Part shown: positions 1-8,320 of the stretch, in pieces
Position numbering within the stretch: position 1 is the first letter of the stretch
Layout: the number at the start of each line of letters is the position of its first letter
Assembly: GCF_000512695.2 (NCBI RefSeq)
Contig: NZ_AZRW02000006.1
Location: 62,001 to 126,000 of the forward strand
DNA from: Pseudomonas sp. QTF5
GTDB taxonomy: Bacteria; Pseudomonadota; Gammaproteobacteria; Pseudomonadales; Pseudomonadaceae
Reading direction: 5' to 3'
Length of the DNA stretch: 64,000 bases
The notes under the pieces: model-generated
Database searches by the model: none
Told to the model about the DNA's origin: nothing
Seen by the model: only the letters and a program-made list of their open reading frames with translations
Position numbers and translations under genes: made by a program

Positions 1-3
1 AGC

Positions 4-2520
4 ATGATTTCTTTGCCGATTGATGAAGTTTTACCCGCCCTGCGTGAAGCCCTCGCTACACGCCACGAAGCCGTGCTCGAAGCACCGCCCGGCGCCGGTA
101 AAACCACCCGCGTGCCCTTGGCCTTGCTCGATGAGCCGTGGCTGGCCGGGCAGACCATTCTGATGCTCGAACCGCGCCGATTAGCCGCGCGGGCGGCGGC
201 GGAGCGGTTGGCCAGTGAGCTGGGTGAGAAGGTCGGCGAAACCGTTGGCTATCGCATTCGTCTCGACAGTAAAGTCGGCCCCCACACCCGCATCGAAGTG
301 GTCACCGAAGGTATCCTCACCCGGCGCTTGCAGGATGATCCGGCGCTGGAAGGCGTGGGTTTGCTGATCTTTGACGAATTCCACGAGCGCAGTCTCGACG
401 CCGATCTGGCGTTGGCCCTGAGCCTCAATGGCCGCGAGCTGTTTCGCGACGACCAACCGCTGAAAATTCTGTTGATGTCCGCGACGCTGGAAGGCGAACG
501 CCTGGCCGGGTTGCTGGATGATGCGCCAATCCTGCGCAGCGAAGGTCGCATGTATCCGGTGGCGATGCGTTGGGGCCGGCCGTTTCAGCCCGGTGAATTT
601 ATCGAGCCCAAGGTGGTGCAGACCATCCTCGACGCGCTGAACGATGAGACCGGCAGCCTGCTGGTGTTCCTGCCGGGGCAGGCGGAAATCCGTCGGGTGC
701 ATCAGCAACTCGCCGATGCACTGGGCGATAGCACACAGGTTTTGCTCTGCCCGTTGCACGGTGAATTGGACCTCGCCGCCCAACGCGCCGCGATCGATCC
801 GGCGCCCGCCAGCAAACGCAAAGTGGTGCTGGCGACCAACATCGCCGAGACCAGCCTGACCATCAACGGTGTGCGCGTGGTGATCGATGCCGGGCTGGCG
901 CGAGTACCGCGTTTCGACCCCGGCAGCGGCATGACCCGCCTCGACACCCAACGCATTTCCAAAGCGAGTGCCACGCAGCGCGCGGGCCGGGCCGGGCGGT
1001 TGGAACCGGGCGTGTGTTATCGGTTGTGGTCGCAGGATCAGCACGAACAATTGGCGGCTTACGCCAGTGCGGAAATTCTCTCGGCGGACCTTGCCGGGCT
1101 GGCCTTGCAACTGGGGCGTTGGGGCGTGACACCGGGTCAGTTGGTTTGGCTGGATGTTCCTCCGGCAGCGGCTTATGCACAGGCTCAGGATTTGCTTGAG
1201 CGTTTAGGCGCACTGGAGGGCGAAGCGCTGACCCGTCATGGTCAGGCGATGGCCGAACTGCCGGCCCATCCACGGATCGCCCATTTGCTGTTGCGAGGCC
1301 AAGCGCTCGGTCTCGCCGAAATGGCCTGCGATGTCGCGGCATTGCTCGGTGAGCGGGATATTTTGCGTGGTGCTGGCGCGGATCTGCACAGTCGGCTGGT
1401 GCTGCTGTCCGGTGAAGAGCGAGCCGCTCGTGGTGCTCAGGGCGGCGTTCAACGGGCCCGGCAACTGGCGCGGCAATATCGTGGTTACTTGCGTGGCAAA
1501 GCGTCGGAGCCGGTCAGCGATCCCGAGCATCCGCGCTGGCTTGGTGCGTTGCTGGCGTTGGCTTATCCCGACCGAGTCGCCCAACAGCGGCGGGCCGGTG
1601 GCGCTGAATATCGATTGGCCAACGGTCGTGCGGCGCTGTTTGCCGAAGCGGACAGTCTGATGAAGCAACCGTGGCTGGTGATCGCCGATCTGGGCAGTCG
1701 CCAGGGCCAGCGTGAAGAACGGATTTATCTGGCGACGGATTTCGATCCGGCGTTGTTCGATTCGGTGTTGGCCGAGCAGGTGCGTTGCGTCGATCAACTG
1801 GATTGGGATGAGCGCGAAGGCGTGCTGCGGGCCGAGCGTCAGCGCAAGGTCGGCGAGTTGATCCTCAGCCGCGAACCGCTGACCGGGCTCGATGAAAACG
1901 CTCGCAGTCAGGCGCTGGTGAATCTGGTGCGGCGCAAAGGTCTGGAGTTGTTGCCGTGGACCCCGGAGTTGCGTCAGTGGCAGGCGCGGGTGGCGTTGTT
2001 GCGTCAGTTAGACTTGAGTAGTCAGGGCCAGAGCGAGTGGCCGGATGTCAGCGACGCTGCACTGCTCAAAAGTCTCGAACACTGGTTGATGCCGTACTTG
2101 GGCAAAGTCTCGCGGCTCAGTCACTTCGCCAATCTGGACCTGTCGAGCATCGTTCACAACTTGTTGCCGTGGCCGCTGCCGCAACGGCTCGAAGAGCTGG
2201 CACCGCATCATTTGAGCGTGCCGTCGGGCTCATCGATTCGTCTGGATTACAGTGAACAACCGCCGATTCTGGCGGTGCGTTTGCAGGAGCTGTTTGGTCT
2301 GGCCGAAACGCCGCGCATTGCCGGTGGCCGGCAAGTGGTGAAACTGCATCTGCTGTCGCCGGCACGCCGGCCGGTGCAGGTGACGCAGGACTTGGCGAAC
2401 TTCTGGCGCAGTACGTATGCCGAGGTGAAGAAGGATTTGAAGGGGCGTTATCCGAAACATTACTGGCCGGATGATCCGCTGGTGGCCGAGGCGACGGCGC
2501 GGATCAAGCCTCGTAAATAG
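4..2520 (+). CDS. hrpB: ATP-dependent RNA helicase HrpB
   Basis: This is a full-length 838-residue DEAH-type helicase of the HrpB family, whose usual length is 800-850. The Walker A motif APPGAGKTTR is near residues 27-36, the DEFH box is at 124-127 and motif III SAT is at 159-161. A QRAGRAGR motif VI follows, then the helicase-associated and HrpB-specific C-terminal regions. HrpB proteins are NTP-dependent 3'-5' helicases whose physiological substrate is poorly known; an RNA role is inferred from the family. The ATG at 4 lies at the extreme left edge, so upstream signals cannot be judged. The gene stands alone and is followed by a REP pair, not by a clear terminator. Confidence 0.95.
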   Translation: MISLPIDEVLPALREALATRHEAVLEAPPGAGKTTRVPLALLDEPWLAGQTILMLEPRRLAARAAAERLASELGEKVGETVGYRIRLDSKVGPHTRIEVVTEGILTRRLQDDPALEGVGLLIFDEFHERSLDADLALALSLNGRELFRDDQPLKILLMSATLEGERLAGLLDDAPILRSEGRMYPVAMRWGRPFQPGEFIEPKVVQTILDALNDETGSLLVFLPGQAEIRRVHQQLADALGDSTQVLLCPLHGELDLAAQRAAIDPAPASKRKVVLATNIAETSLTINGVRVVIDAGLARVPRFDPGSGMTRLDTQRISKASATQRAGRAGRLEPGVCYRLWSQDQHEQLAAYASAEILSADLAGLALQLGRWGVTPGQLVWLDVPPAAAYAQAQDLLERLGALEGEALTRHGQAMAELPAHPRIAHLLLRGQALGLAEMACDVAALLGERDILRGAGADLHSRLVLLSGEERAARGAQGGVQRARQLARQYRGYLRGKASEPVSDPEHPRWLGALLALAYPDRVAQQRRAGGAEYRLANGRAALFAEADSLMKQPWLVIADLGSRQGQREERIYLATDFDPALFDSVLAEQVRCVDQLDWDEREGVLRAERQRKVGELILSREPLTGLDENARSQALVNLVRRKGLELLPWTPELRQWQARVALLRQLDLSSQGQSEWPDVSDAALLKSLEHWLMPYLGKVSRLSHFANLDLSSIVHNLLPWPLPQRLEELAPHHLSVPSGSSIRLDYSEQPPILAVRLQELFGLAETPRIAGGRQVVKLHLLSPARRPVQVTQDLANFWRSTYAEVKKDLKGRYPKHYWPDDPLVAEATARIKPRK

Positions 2521-2543
2521 TCAGTTGCATCGGTAGTGCGGCA

Positions 2544-2652
2544 TTCGCGAGCAAGTCGGATCGCCGCACCGCCGCTCCCACATTAGATCTTCAGTGAGCA
2601 CAGCACTTGTGTACCACCGCGATCCAGTGTGGGAGCGGGCTTGCTCGCGAAG
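2544..2652. repeat. REPIN, outward-facing (mixed long/short arms)
   Basis: Two inverted palindromic arms lie between hrpB and the convergent hydrolase gene. The left arm (2544-2582) is the long variant, with a GGATCGCCGCACC insert. The right arm (2628-2652) is the short GTGGGAGCGGGCTTGCTCGC form. The CGCGAA ends point outward. Confidence 0.85.
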
Positions 2653-2659
2653 CTTTGAC

Positions 2660-3742
2660 CTAAGGCGCAGCCGGCAACAGGAACCGTGCAATCACCGGCA
2701 AGTGATCGGAAATGCGCAACGTATCGTCCTGCCTCACTCGCGCCTCGACCCGTTTGAGGTGTGGGCTGTAGAACAGGTAATCGACGGTCCGGTCCGGGCC
2801 GTTCAAGCCTGGGTCATTCGGGTAATGCGTCAGCCATTGCGCCCGGTCGATACCGCTGGCTTCGTTGTTGGTGGGGATCATCGGGTATTTGTCCCACAGC
2901 ACATGCAGCGCGCTGTCGGCGGAGTAGGGCGTGCGTTGTTCAGCGGGCAGGCGTCGATACTGGCCCAACGGCAACAGGTTGAAGTCACCACCGATCAACC
3001 ACGGTGTGCCGCGGCTTTCATATTTGTCGAGGACCTTGGCCACGGCTGTCATCTGGCTTTGCAAGGTTTCGTCGAGCGGGGTGGTGGCACGGTCCAGGTG
3101 GGTGTTGACCACGGCCATTTGGCCGCCGTTGCTCAATGGCAGGTGAGTGACCAGCAAGGCGTTTTTCGGCTTGAACTGACGGCTGATGAAATTGGTCGGT
3201 GCGACCGGTAATTGCAGGCGTTCGGCGTGTTCGATCTGGTAGCGGCTCAGGGTTGCCAATTGCCGGCCAACGCTGCCGTAGATATGCGGTTCAGGTACGA
3301 AGTCGCCTTTCCAGTCGAAGGCCTGAGCGCTGCACGGATACAGGTCGGTGACTCGATCCTGAAGCAGCTTGAGCTGGTTCTGGTAGTCGCTGGCCTTGGC
3401 GCCGTCATCGAGTTCCTGCAACAGCACGATGTCCGGTTGCTCGTCGCGAATCACCCGCGCCACTTCATCGAGGCTGAAGGCCATGTCTTCAGGTGTAGGG
3501 CTCTCGTCGTTCCCTGCGGCCAGGTCGTTCCAGAACACGTAGCGCTTGCCTGCCAGATATTGGACGTTCCAGGTCATCACCTTCAGTGCCTGGCCGGGCA
3601 CCAGCGTCGGCGCCTGGGCGTTGCAACTGACCGGCAGCGCTTCCTTGGTTTCGGGGCGCCAGGTCAGGCTGTAGATCAGTAATGCAATCAGGCCGATGGC
3701 AATCAGCAGGCCCAGCAGGGTGTAGCGCAGTAGACGGGTCAT
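2660..3742 (-). CDS. endonuclease/exonuclease/phosphatase (EEP) family protein
   Basis: The 360-residue product starts at MTRLLRY (ATG at 3742) with a hydrophobic N-terminal signal anchor at about residues 6-24. This start removes 21 poorly conserved upstream residues that are also open. EEP-fold motifs follow in order: MTWNVQYL, LLQELDD, NTHLD, GGDFNLLP and SDHLPV, which are the metal and phosphate-binding residues of the DNase I-like superfamily. The protein is therefore probably a membrane-anchored, periplasm-facing metal-dependent phosphodiesterase or phosphatase. The substrate cannot be read from the sequence. The next upstream gene (YciC-like) is on the same strand about 70 bp away, so the two may be cotranscribed. 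Confidence 0.85.
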   Translation of the reverse strand: MTRLLRYTLLGLLIAIGLIALLIYSLTWRPETKEALPVSCNAQAPTLVPGQALKVMTWNVQYLAGKRYVFWNDLAAGNDESPTPEDMAFSLDEVARVIRDEQPDIVLLQELDDGAKASDYQNQLKLLQDRVTDLYPCSAQAFDWKGDFVPEPHIYGSVGRQLATLSRYQIEHAERLQLPVAPTNFISRQFKPKNALLVTHLPLSNGGQMAVVNTHLDRATTPLDETLQSQMTAVAKVLDKYESRGTPWLIGGDFNLLPLGQYRRLPAEQRTPYSADSALHVLWDKYPMIPTNNEASGIDRAQWLTHYPNDPGLNGPDRTVDYLFYSPHLKRVEARVRQDDTLRISDHLPVIARFLLPAAP

Positions 3743-3816
3743 GGCTCGGCTTATCGCGTTACAAAATTGACCCCGAGCATAACCGAGAGCAGCGCCCGAG
3801 CCCAAGGGTAGAGCGC

Positions 3817-4491
3817 TCAGAGCGCTCCGTCAGCTTTCTCGGGCGCATCGGCGATCAGCATGAACAAACGGAACACCACCACGCTGGTGAACAGCTGCAG
3901 AAAGCTGTGGGCGCTGTCGATCAGCAGCGAGATCACCGGGTTCTGCGGATCAGGGTAAACCGCCAGCGTCGCACCCTTGAGCACCCACAGCGGGGCCATC
4001 ACGCACAGAATGCACACCAGAATGCGCAGGAAATTCCCGCGGGTCAGGCGCAGGCTTTCCTTCATCGCCGCCAGCGGTGCCAAGCCACGCAGCACCAGCA
4101 AGTACTCGCCGAACGCCAGCGTCACCATCAACCAGATGCCCGGCAGGAAATACAGCGACAGGCCGATCAGGATCAGCAGCGTATTGAGGGCCGTCAACAG
4201 GGCGAAACGCGGCCACAGGGTCGCGGAGGTCGTCAGCAAGTCGCGGGTGCGCGGCGATTCGCCACGGCTGCGGGCATCGAGAAACAGGATCAGTGCGGCG
4301 GTGTACAGCGGATACACCAGCAGGCCGACCAATACACTGATGCCGGGGAAGCCGTCCGGCTCGGTGGAGTGGTCGACCACTTGTTGCAGCAGCGCCTCGA
4401 AAATCACCAGCGGCAGGCACAGCTGCACGATCTGGCGCAGATTGCGCTTGAAGAAATACAGCGAGTCACGCAGTACATCGAACGGATTCAT
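3817..4491 (-). CDS. YciC-family inner membrane protein
   Basis: The 224-residue product is very hydrophobic, with five to six predicted membrane segments. It has the MNPFDVLRDS N-terminus and the ALTRGNFLRI-like loop typical of YciC (UPF0259) proteins. No catalytic residues are visible. The function of the family is unknown; a membrane homeostasis role is only a guess. It sits just upstream of, and in the same direction as, the EEP-family gene. The intergenic region to the divergent DUF2076 gene (4492-4668) shows no recognisable operator. Confidence 0.75.
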   Translation of the reverse strand: MNPFDVLRDSLYFFKRNLRQIVQLCLPLVIFEALLQQVVDHSTEPDGFPGISVLVGLLVYPLYTAALILFLDARSRGESPRTRDLLTTSATLWPRFALLTALNTLLILIGLSLYFLPGIWLMVTLAFGEYLLVLRGLAPLAAMKESLRLTRGNFLRILVCILCVMAPLWVLKGATLAVYPDPQNPVISLLIDSAHSFLQLFTSVVVFRLFMLIADAPEKADGAL

Positions 4492-4668
4492 CAGTCGGTA
4501 TCGCAGGTTGAAAGCAGTGCCTCACTTTAACCGATGAACCCCTTTGGGGCGCAAACGTAAACGTTCGGTAAAGGTCATTGAAACATCCTGTATCAGCCCC
4601 ATTACTGGTGAGCACCTTATCCACCGTGGATGAGGGCGACGATTTTCCCGGCAATCTATGAGGTCGCC

Positions 4669-5409
4669 ATGAACAGCGAAGAACAAACCCTGATCGATGG
4701 ACTGTTTTCCCGGCTGCAACAGGCCGAAACGGATTCAGCCCCGCGCGACGCCCAGGCCGAAGCGCGGATCAAGGAACACCTGACTCGCCAGCCAGCGGCG
4801 GGCTATTTCATGACCCAGGCGATTCTGGTGCAAGAGGCAGCCATCAAGAGCCTCGACGAACAGAACAAGCAACTCACCCAACAAGTTCAGCAATTGCAGG
4901 CTGAACTGCAGTCGGCCAAGTCTCAGACGGCGGCTCCGGCGCCGAGCAGCGGTGGCTTTTTGGCGAGCATCTTCGGTGGTGGCTCTCGTGATCCACAGCC
5001 TGCGCCGACTCAAAGCGCAGCCCCGTCGAATGGCGGCTGGCGTGAACCGGGGAGGCCGTCGTTCAACGCGCAGCCGCCACAGCAAAATTTCGGTGCCGCA
5101 CCGCAGCAAAATTACGCACCACAACAGGCGGCCGGCGGCAGTTTCCTCGGCGGGGCGTTGAAAACCGCAGCGGGTGTGGCCGGTGGCGTGATGCTGGCGC
5201 AGGGCATCAGCAGCCTGTTCCAGCACAATCAGCAGCCGGAAGTGGTTGAAGTCATCAAGGAAGAACCGGCTCAGGTCAACGATCAGAGCGACAGCGGCAA
5301 TGATCAGCACGTGGCTGACAACTCCAGCGATCAAGGCGGATTCGCCGACGCCGACTATAGCGATGACAGCTCATCGTTCTTCGGTGGCGACGACGATTCC
5401 TTCGTCTGA
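4669..5409 (+). CDS. DUF2076 domain protein
   Basis: The 246-residue product starts at MNSEEQTL (ATG 4669, preceded by GAGG at 4660-4663). An upstream in-frame ATG at 4630 lacks a site and is not preferred. The N-terminal 70 residues form a charged helical region, followed by a Gln/Leu coiled coil at about 65-100. A low-complexity Pro/Gly/Gln segment comes next, then a short GGxL..AAGVAGGVMLAQGI hydrophobic stretch near 165-185 and an acidic Asp/Ser-rich tail. This is the DUF2076 architecture. It is called periplasmic ligand-binding in some annotations, but no biochemical function can be read here. The gene is monocistronic and is followed by a perfect palindrome. Confidence 0.85.
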   Translation: MNSEEQTLIDGLFSRLQQAETDSAPRDAQAEARIKEHLTRQPAAGYFMTQAILVQEAAIKSLDEQNKQLTQQVQQLQAELQSAKSQTAAPAPSSGGFLASIFGGGSRDPQPAPTQSAAPSNGGWREPGRPSFNAQPPQQNFGAAPQQNYAPQQAAGGSFLGGALKTAAGVAGGVMLAQGISSLFQHNQQPEVVEVIKEEPAQVNDQSDSGNDQHVADNSSDQGGFADADYSDDSSSFFGGDDDSFV

Positions 5410-5415
5410 TACATC

Positions 5416-5445
5416 TGTGGCGAGGGAGCTTGCTCCCTCGCCACA
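5416..5445. repeat. perfect palindrome TGTGGCGAGGGAGC/GCTCCCTCGCCACA
   Basis: Two 14-bp arms are perfectly inverted around TT, immediately after the DUF2076 stop. It is a second REP family, distinct from the GTGGGAGC type. The same GTGGCGAGGGAGCTTGCTCC core recurs at 30858 and 30988. It could also act as a transcript-end hairpin, but no T-run follows. Confidence 0.8.
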
Positions 5446-5550
5446 TGGCCGATTATTCGCGGAACAATCCTTTGGGCTGGCATACTGGGCAACTTTTCGG
5501 GCCTGGTGCCTGATCCTGTCCGCGCTTCGGCACGCCAAAGAGGATGTACG

Positions 5551-6030
5551 GTGAAAAAAATCGCAGTGTTCGCCGATGTCCAGAACCTCTATTACACCGT
5601 GCGTCAGGCTTATGGTTGCCACTTCAACTACGCCGCGCTGTGGGCTGACGTCAGTAAAGAAGGGCAGATCGTCGAGGCCTATGCCTATGCGATCGATCGT
5701 GGCGACAGCAAGCAGCAGCAGTTTCAGCAGATCCTGCGCAATCTCGGCTTCATCGTGAAGCTCAAGCCCTACATCCAGCGCAGCGACGGTTCGGCCAAAG
5801 GCGACTGGGACGTGGGCATCACCCTCGACATCATGGACGCCGCCGACCATGTCGACGAAGTGGTGCTGGCCTCCGGTGACGGTGATTTCGACATGCTGCT
5901 GGAGCGCATCATCAGCAAGCACGGGGTGCAAGCGGTGGCCTATGGCGTGCCCGGTCTCACCGCCAACTCGCTGATCCGCGCCGCCAGCCGTTACGTGCCG
6001 ATCGAAGGCGCGTTGCTGCTCAAGAATTGA
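5551..6030 (+). CDS. NYN domain (LabA-like) protein
   Basis: The 159-residue product starts at a GTG (5551) with AGAGGA eight bases upstream. The NYN/PIN-like signature is complete: the FADVQNLYY first acidic strand, the GDWDVGITLD central aspartates and LASGDGDFDMLLERI. The NYN fold belongs to the PIN-like metal-dependent ribonuclease group, so a small RNA-processing nuclease is the likely role. The substrate is unknown. It lies 22 bp upstream of a DEDDh exonuclease on the same strand, so the two are probably cotranscribed and may act in a common nucleic-acid turnover step. Confidence 0.85.
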   Translation: MKKIAVFADVQNLYYTVRQAYGCHFNYAALWADVSKEGQIVEAYAYAIDRGDSKQQQFQQILRNLGFIVKLKPYIQRSDGSAKGDWDVGITLDIMDAADHVDEVVLASGDGDFDMLLERIISKHGVQAVAYGVPGLTANSLIRAASRYVPIEGALLLKN

Positions 6031-6052
6031 TTTTTACGGAGTTGAAACAGGT

Positions 6053-6664
6053 TTGGAACGCATAGCAGTCATCGACTTTGAAACCACCGGGATCTCTCCG
6101 AGCAGCAGCTGCCGAGCCACGGAAATCGCCGTGGTGATTCTTGAACAGGGGCGCATCGTCGAGCGTTATCAAAGCCTGATGAACGCTGGAGTGCGGGTGC
6201 CGGCTTTTATTGAGCAACTCACCGGCATCAGCAACGCCATGCTGCGCACCGCGCCCTCGGCCGAGCAGGTGATGAACGAGGTCAATGAATTCGTCGGCAT
6301 CACACCACTGCTGGCGCACAACGCTGCGTTCGACCAGAAGTTCTGGGACTACGAGCTCGCGCGAATCAAACGCACACGCTTGCAGAACTTTGCCTGCTCG
6401 CTGTTACTCGCCCGCCGCCTGATGCCCGCCGCGCCGAACCACAAACTCGGCACCCTCACCACTTTCGCCAGCCTGCCCAATACCGGTAAGGCTCACCGGG
6501 CCATGGCAGATGCCGAGATGGCGGCCAACCTGACGGCGCACTTGGCTGAAGAGTTGCGATGCAAGCATGGGTTGCGGGAGTTGTCCCATGATCTGCTCGT
6601 CAGTTTGCAGAAAGTGCCGGCGGCGAAGATCAATGAGCATTTGAAGCGGTATCGTGGGTTCTGA
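6053..6664 (+). CDS. DEDDh 3'-5' exonuclease (DnaQ-like)
   Basis: The 203-residue product starts at a TTG (6053), after ACGGAG. The three Exo motifs are present: DFETTG (D8, E10), HNAAFDQKF (D94) and HRAMADAE (H148, D153), so all DEDDh catalytic residues are intact. The size fits stand-alone DnaQ-like exonucleases, not the Pol III epsilon subunit, which also carries a C-terminal polymerase-binding tail not evident here. Relatives act on DNA ends or RNA; which applies here is not decidable. It follows the NYN-domain gene by 22 bp. Confidence 0.85.
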   Translation: MERIAVIDFETTGISPSSSCRATEIAVVILEQGRIVERYQSLMNAGVRVPAFIEQLTGISNAMLRTAPSAEQVMNEVNEFVGITPLLAHNAAFDQKFWDYELARIKRTRLQNFACSLLLARRLMPAAPNHKLGTLTTFASLPNTGKAHRAMADAEMAANLTAHLAEELRCKHGLRELSHDLLVSLQKVPAAKINEHLKRYRGF

Positions 6665-6667
6665 AAA

Positions 6668-6690
6668 CACCGCCGCTCCCACATTAGATC
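6668..6690. repeat. truncated REP arm
   Basis: The sequence CACCGCCGCTCCCACATTAG directly after the exonuclease stop is the right half of the long REP arm seen at 2544-2582. Its CGCGAGCAAG half is missing. Confidence 0.6.
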
Positions 6691-6700
6691 TTCTGCAACA

Positions 6701-7156
6701 TTAGATCGGCTTTCCTTCCAACTGCCCCAACGGCACCCGCTTCTCGATGGCGCTGGACAGTACGATCGAGGTCTTGCTGAACCCGAACGTGGCGATCCGG
6801 TTGATCAGCTCTTCCAGCTCCGGCATCGACCCCACCGCCGCTTGCATGATCACGCACGGGTCGCCGGTGACGCGATGGCATTCGGTGAGCTGTGGGATTT
6901 TGATCAGTTCGTCGTAGGCTTTCTGGTTGCCGTGCTGGTTCAAGCGCAGTTCGATGACGCACTGGATTGGCAGGCCGAGCTTGGCCATGTCGACTTTCGC
7001 CTGGTAGCCGGTGATCACTCCGCAGGCTTCAAGTTTGGCCACGCGCTCGGCCACCGCTGGAGCGGACAGGTTCACCTTGCGCGCCAGTTCGGCGTAGGAC
7101 GCACGACCGTTTTCCAACAGGGCGCTGAGGAGCATGCGGTCGTATTTGTCCATCAT
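6701..7156 (-). CDS. Lrp/AsnC family transcriptional regulator
   Basis: The 151-residue product starts at MMDKYDRMLL (ATG 7156; the second ATG at 7153 has better spacing from AGGA). The N-terminal winged HTH (about residues 3-60, LARKVNLSAPAVAERVAKLE) is followed by a RAM/AsnC ligand-binding domain with the GxxD-type turn VTGDPCVI. These regulators usually respond to an amino acid and control a divergent transporter. Here a DMT exporter (YedA type) starts 160 bp away on the other strand. An 11-bp inverted repeat lies in the shared promoter region (7192-7241), consistent with joint control, which is inferred. Confidence 0.9.
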   Translation of the reverse strand: MMDKYDRMLLSALLENGRASYAELARKVNLSAPAVAERVAKLEACGVITGYQAKVDMAKLGLPIQCVIELRLNQHGNQKAYDELIKIPQLTECHRVTGDPCVIMQAAVGSMPELEELINRIATFGFSKTSIVLSSAIEKRVPLGQLEGKPI

Positions 7157-7191
7157 GGTATTCCTGAAAAAGACTGACTTTCGAAAGCACG

Positions 7192-7241
7192 GTTTATAGC
7201 GCTGAACTCCGTGTTTTGAAAAGTGTACCGGCGCTATAAAC
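7192..7241. promoter_or_regulatory. inverted repeat, candidate Lrp-type operator
   Basis: The arm GTTTATAGCGC (7192-7202) is perfectly inverted as GCGCTATAAAC (7231-7241). The pair lies between the divergent Lrp-type regulator and DMT exporter genes. The arm centres are 39 bp apart, a spacing suited to an oligomeric Lrp-family protein. Regulator assignment is inferred from position. Confidence 0.5.
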
Positions 7242-7315
7242 AGGTTTTGTAACTTAATTTCCACCGTTGGCCTTTCTAGAATAGCTGCTCTCTTTGTCTT
7301 GTTCTCGAGCTGCCC

Positions 7316-8242
7316 ATGCCTGGCATACGCCGTTTTTCCTTACCGCTGATCGCTGCTTTTTTCGCGCTGTACGTGATTTGGGGGTCGACCTACCTGGTGA
7401 TTCGCATCGGCGTGCAGTACTGGCCGCCATTGTTGCTCGCCGGTATCCGCTTCGTGATCGCCGGGACGTTGATGTACGCGTTCCTGCGCTGGCGTGGGGC
7501 ACCGGCACCGACGTGGGCTCAATGGAAAGCGGCGGGGATCATCGGGATTTTGCTGCTGACGTTCGGTAACGGTGCGGTGAGCGTCGCCGAGCATACGGGC
7601 GTGGCCTCCGGCGTTGCGGCGTTGGCGGTGGCGACGGTGCCGCTGTTCACTTTGCTCTGTGGATATTTCTGGGGCGCGCGTAATACCCGTCTCGAATGGG
7701 CCGGGATTGGGCTCGGGCTGATCGGTATCGCCATGCTCAACCTCGGTTCCAATCTGCAATCGAGCCCGTTGGGTGCGGCGTTGCTGGTATTCGCGGCAGC
7801 GTCCTGGGCTTTCGGTTCGGTATGGAGCAAACACTTGCCGTTACCGCAGGGCGCGATGGCCAGTGCCGTGGAAATGTTGGTGGGTGGCGTGGCGTTGCTG
7901 ATCGGCAGTGCGTTGAGCGGTGAGCATTTGGAGGCCATGCCGCCGATCGAAGGTTGGGCAGCATTGGCCTATCTGACGTTCTTCGGTTCAATCATTGCCT
8001 TCAACGCTTACATGTATCTGTTGAAACACGTGCGCCCGGCGGCGGCCACCAGTTATGCCTACGTCAACCCGGCGGTGGCGGTGTTGCTGGGTATCGTATT
8101 TGTTGGCGAGACCATTGGTATTGAAGAAGCGCTGGCCATGACAGTGATCATCAGTGCCGTGGTGTTGATCGGGTTGCCGCAGTGGCGCCGTGGTGCAGAT
8201 CGGCCTGCCGTAGTGGTGCCGACAGAATCCCGCGCGAATTAG
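7316..8242 (+). CDS. yedA: DMT-family (EamA) permease, YedA-like
   Basis: The 308-residue product has ten predicted membrane helices arranged as two EamA repeats. The first carries the family signature YVIWGSTYLVIR near residues 19-30, and the second has ASWAFGSVWSK. Sequence and length fit YedA/RhaT-like drug/metabolite exporters. Divergent placement next to an Lrp-type regulator suggests amino acid export. The start at ATG 7316 lacks a strong ribosome site (only GAG at 7309), so expression may be weak or the start slightly different. Substrate unknown. Confidence 0.85.
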   Translation: MPGIRRFSLPLIAAFFALYVIWGSTYLVIRIGVQYWPPLLLAGIRFVIAGTLMYAFLRWRGAPAPTWAQWKAAGIIGILLLTFGNGAVSVAEHTGVASGVAALAVATVPLFTLLCGYFWGARNTRLEWAGIGLGLIGIAMLNLGSNLQSSPLGAALLVFAAASWAFGSVWSKHLPLPQGAMASAVEMLVGGVALLIGSALSGEHLEAMPPIEGWAALAYLTFFGSIIAFNAYMYLLKHVRPAAATSYAYVNPAVAVLLGIVFVGETIGIEEALAMTVIISAVVLIGLPQWRRGADRPAVVVPTESRAN

Positions 8243-8320
8243 GGTAAACTGCGCGCCATTGCATCTTGTTTTGCACACTTGTATTGAACAACCCGCGCTG
8301 AATTTTCCTACGGTACTCCC

